The translations under genes were made by a program, and so were the position numbers. A model generated the notes under the pieces. The model was not told where the DNA came from. It did not search any database and saw nothing but the letters and a program-made list of their open reading frames with translations. DNA of 55,206 bases from positions 1 to 55,206 of the forward strand of contig JAADHO010000256.1 of assembly GCA_013151775.1 (NCBI GenBank), read 5' to 3'. Positions 53,673-55,206 of this stretch are shown in pieces. Within the stretch, counting starts at the first letter, position 1, and every line of letters begins with the position of its first letter. This DNA comes from Deltaproteobacteria bacterium (GTDB lineage: Bacteria > Myxococcota_A > Polyangia > Polyangiales > Houyiibacteriaceae).

Positions 53673-54683
53673 ATGTTGACCCAAGCTGCCAACGCCTTTC
53701 GCTGGGATAAATCGGCGCGAGGCCACTACGAGAGCTACTTTCAGCGCGCGAATCACCCGACGCGAGCGCTGGCGTTTTGGATTCGCTACACGCTCTTCGC
53801 GCCCAAAGGTCGGCCCCAAGACGCCGTGGGCGAGCTGTGGGCGATCTACTTCGACGGCGAATCGGGGCGCATCGCGGCCATCCATCGGCAGCACGCCCTC
53901 AACACCTGCCGCTTCTCACGCGCGGGCCTCGACGTGGAGATCGGCGAGAGCGTGCTGAGCGATGGGGTGTTGCGCGGCAGCGCCGAATCCTCGAGTCACG
54001 CGATCTCGTGGGATCTGCGCTACGCCAGCAGCGAGCAGCCGCTCTTGCTGCTGCCCGAGAAGCTCTACGACGCGCCCTTCCCCAAGGCCAAGGCGCTGGT
54101 CGCTGCGCCCCTCGCGCACTTCGACGGCTCGCTCGTGGTGGACGGTGAGCCGATCGAGATCGCGGATTGGGTCGGCAGCCAGAACCACAATTGGGGCGTG
54201 AAGCACACGGATCGCTACGCCTGGGGTCAGGTGGCGGGCTTTGACGACGCGCCCGACTCCTTCCTCGAATTGTCCACGGCGCAGGTCGACCTCGGCCCGC
54301 TGAAGACGCCCTGGATGACGCCCATCGTGCTGCGCCACGAAGGCCACGAATACCGCCTGAACGCCATCGGGCGCACGCTTCGCGCCCACGCCCACTACAC
54401 CAAGCGCCCGGAGAACGGGCTCTACCGCTGGCACTTCTCCTCGCAGCTTCCCGACGTCGGCGTCAAGGGCGTGATCGAGGCACCCGAAGAGGCGTTCGTC
54501 TCCCTGCCCTACGCGAACCCGCCGGGCGGCATGAAGACCTGCCTCAACTCCAAGCTCGCGCGCGCCCGCATCAGCCTCAGGCGACGCGGGCTGCCGAGCG
54601 TCGTCCTCACCACGACACATCGGGCGGCCTTCGAGATCTTGACCGAAAGCGCGGTCGCAGGCGGGTCGACGCTCTCGACCTGA
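53673..54683 (+). CDS. CrtC/AttH/tocopherol-cyclase-like lipocalin-fold protein
   Basis: 336 residues from the ATG at 53673. The core motif WVGSQNHNWGVKHTDRYAWGQ is typical of the CrtC/AttH-like two-lipocalin family (hydroxyneurosporene-synthase and tocopherol-cyclase relatives), which act on hydrophobic isoprenoid or lipid substrates. SYFQRANHPTRALAFWIRYTLFAP at the start is the first conserved strand region. No signal peptide. Its divergent pairing with a GMC oxidoreductase of the sterol/alcohol type, with shared operators, suggests a common lipid or isoprenoid pathway (inference). Specific activity unknown. Confidence 0.65.
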   Translation: MLTQAANAFRWDKSARGHYESYFQRANHPTRALAFWIRYTLFAPKGRPQDAVGELWAIYFDGESGRIAAIHRQHALNTCRFSRAGLDVEIGESVLSDGVLRGSAESSSHAISWDLRYASSEQPLLLLPEKLYDAPFPKAKALVAAPLAHFDGSLVVDGEPIEIADWVGSQNHNWGVKHTDRYAWGQVAGFDDAPDSFLELSTAQVDLGPLKTPWMTPIVLRHEGHEYRLNAIGRTLRAHAHYTKRPENGLYRWHFSSQLPDVGVKGVIEAPEEAFVSLPYANPPGGMKTCLNSKLARARISLRRRGLPSVVLTTTHRAAFEILTESAVAGGSTLST

Positions 54684-54790
54684 GGCGTCGACGGCGAATG
54701 CGGGCACGAGTCAGGATCCAGCTTGGCGCGCCCCGAGTCCGCGCGTAAGGTGCGGGTCCGCGCGAGCGCGCGAGACAAGGAGCGGCGGAC

Positions 54791-55206
54791 ATGGCGGAAG
54801 GGCTCAACAAGGTCATCCTGATCGGCAACCTGGGACAAGATCCCGAGTTGAAGTACACGAACGGAGGGCAGCGCCCCTTCTTGAAGCTTCGTCTGGCGAC
54901 GACCGAGCGCTACATGAACCGCTCGGGAGAGCGTCAAGAGCGCACGGAATGGCACTCCGTGATCATCTGGGGAAAGCGCGCTGAGGCCCTGAACAAGATC
55001 CTCGGCAAGGGCCGCTCGATCTGCGTCGAGGGGCGCATCGAGTACAACTCGTGGGAGGACAAGAACGGCAGCAAGCGCATCTCCACCAGCATCAACGCCA
55101 TGAACGTGATCCTGCTCGGTGGTCGACGTGACGGCGGCGGCGGCGGTGAGTACGGCGGCGGCGGCGGCGGCGGCGGTGAGTACGGCGGCGGCGGCAGTGC
55201 CGGTGG
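54791..55206 (+). CDS. ssb: Single-stranded DNA-binding protein, 3' end outside the window
   Basis: 138 residues visible. The start ATG follows AAGGAG by 9 nt. The OB-fold opens with LNKVILIGNLGQDPELKYT, continues with ATTERYMNRSGERQERTEWHSVIIWGKRAEAL and ICVEGRIEYNSWEDKNGSKR, all SSB hallmarks. A Gly-rich linker with Glu-Tyr insertions (GGEYGGGG, two copies 28 nt apart at DNA level) starts at about residue 114 and runs off the window. The acidic tip that recruits partner proteins is not reached. Essential replication and repair protein. The 107 nt before it contain a possible TTGGCG-N17-TAAGGT promoter. Confidence 0.95.
   Translation, partial: MAEGLNKVILIGNLGQDPELKYTNGGQRPFLKLRLATTERYMNRSGERQERTEWHSVIIWGKRAEALNKILGKGRSICVEGRIEYNSWEDKNGSKRISTSINAMNVILLGGRRDGGGGGEYGGGGGGGGEYGGGGSAG

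Overview
The window looks like a chromosomal piece of a high-GC, predatory or soil-type Myxococcota (a Polyangia/Sandaracinus-like deltaproteobacterium). This rests on the high GC, dense two-strand packing, frequent GTG/TTG starts, many lipoproteins with Asp/Ala/Gly/Ser-rich linkers behind the lipid cysteine, a PEGA-type Ser/Thr kinase, an FHA-type sigma-54 activator and a GAF-PAS hybrid kinase. Taxonomy is inference; no rRNA is present.

Layout. 1-382: an HD-domain hydrolase gene broken by an inversion, its two parts reading on opposite strands. 459-8468: secreted lipoproteins (a truncated esterase-like protein, a beta-propeller, a jelly-roll-like protein), with a lower-GC LRR-SUKH gene wedged between two of them. 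8526-9081: a small nucleotidyltransferase/partner pair. 9245-16659: housekeeping genes gshB, ftsB-like, hrcA, grpE, dnaK, murB and two membrane proteins. 16663-28928: hybrid histidine kinase, serS, a 75-nt near-perfect hairpin element, a metallophosphoesterase, a NatAB-type ABC exporter, a triple-YbjQ protein, Uma2, a PEGA Ser/Thr kinase and a secreted propeller. 28968-36985: a nitrous oxide reductase operon in the order nosZ-R-D-F-Y-L-cytochrome c, all on the minus strand and mostly with 4-nt overlaps. 37158-38669: a divergent NorR-type activator. 38679-49330: mutY, patatin-like, CPBP protease, bioA, receiver protein, lnt, two lipoproteins and an FHA-GAF sigma-54 activator. 49401-55206: VOC protein, AhpD-like protein, an unknown gene, a GMC oxidoreductase divergent from a CrtC/AttH-like gene, and the start of ssb.

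The most coherent system is the N2O-respiration locus. The divergent regulator keeps, at the expected spacing, all five residues that bind the NO-sensing iron in E. coli NorR. The nosZ upstream region has a near-consensus sigma-54 -24/-12 promoter (37048-37062, minus strand) and a 17-bp palindrome holding the NorR core GT-N7-AC (37093-37109). Together these predict that nitric oxide directly switches on N2O reductase through NorR/sigma-54. The usual known routes are FNR/NnrR/DNR-type regulators for nos, while NorR usually controls NO reductase or flavorubredoxin. NosZ also combines a Tat motif with a lipobox-like cysteine.

A second window-wide pattern is a TAnnnT-like -10 hexamer ending 6 nt (range 5-8) before the start codon of many genes, which suggests widespread leaderless transcription. 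A third is the GMC/CrtC-like divergent promoter region, which carries two TGAC-N6-GTCA palindromes, one on each promoter.
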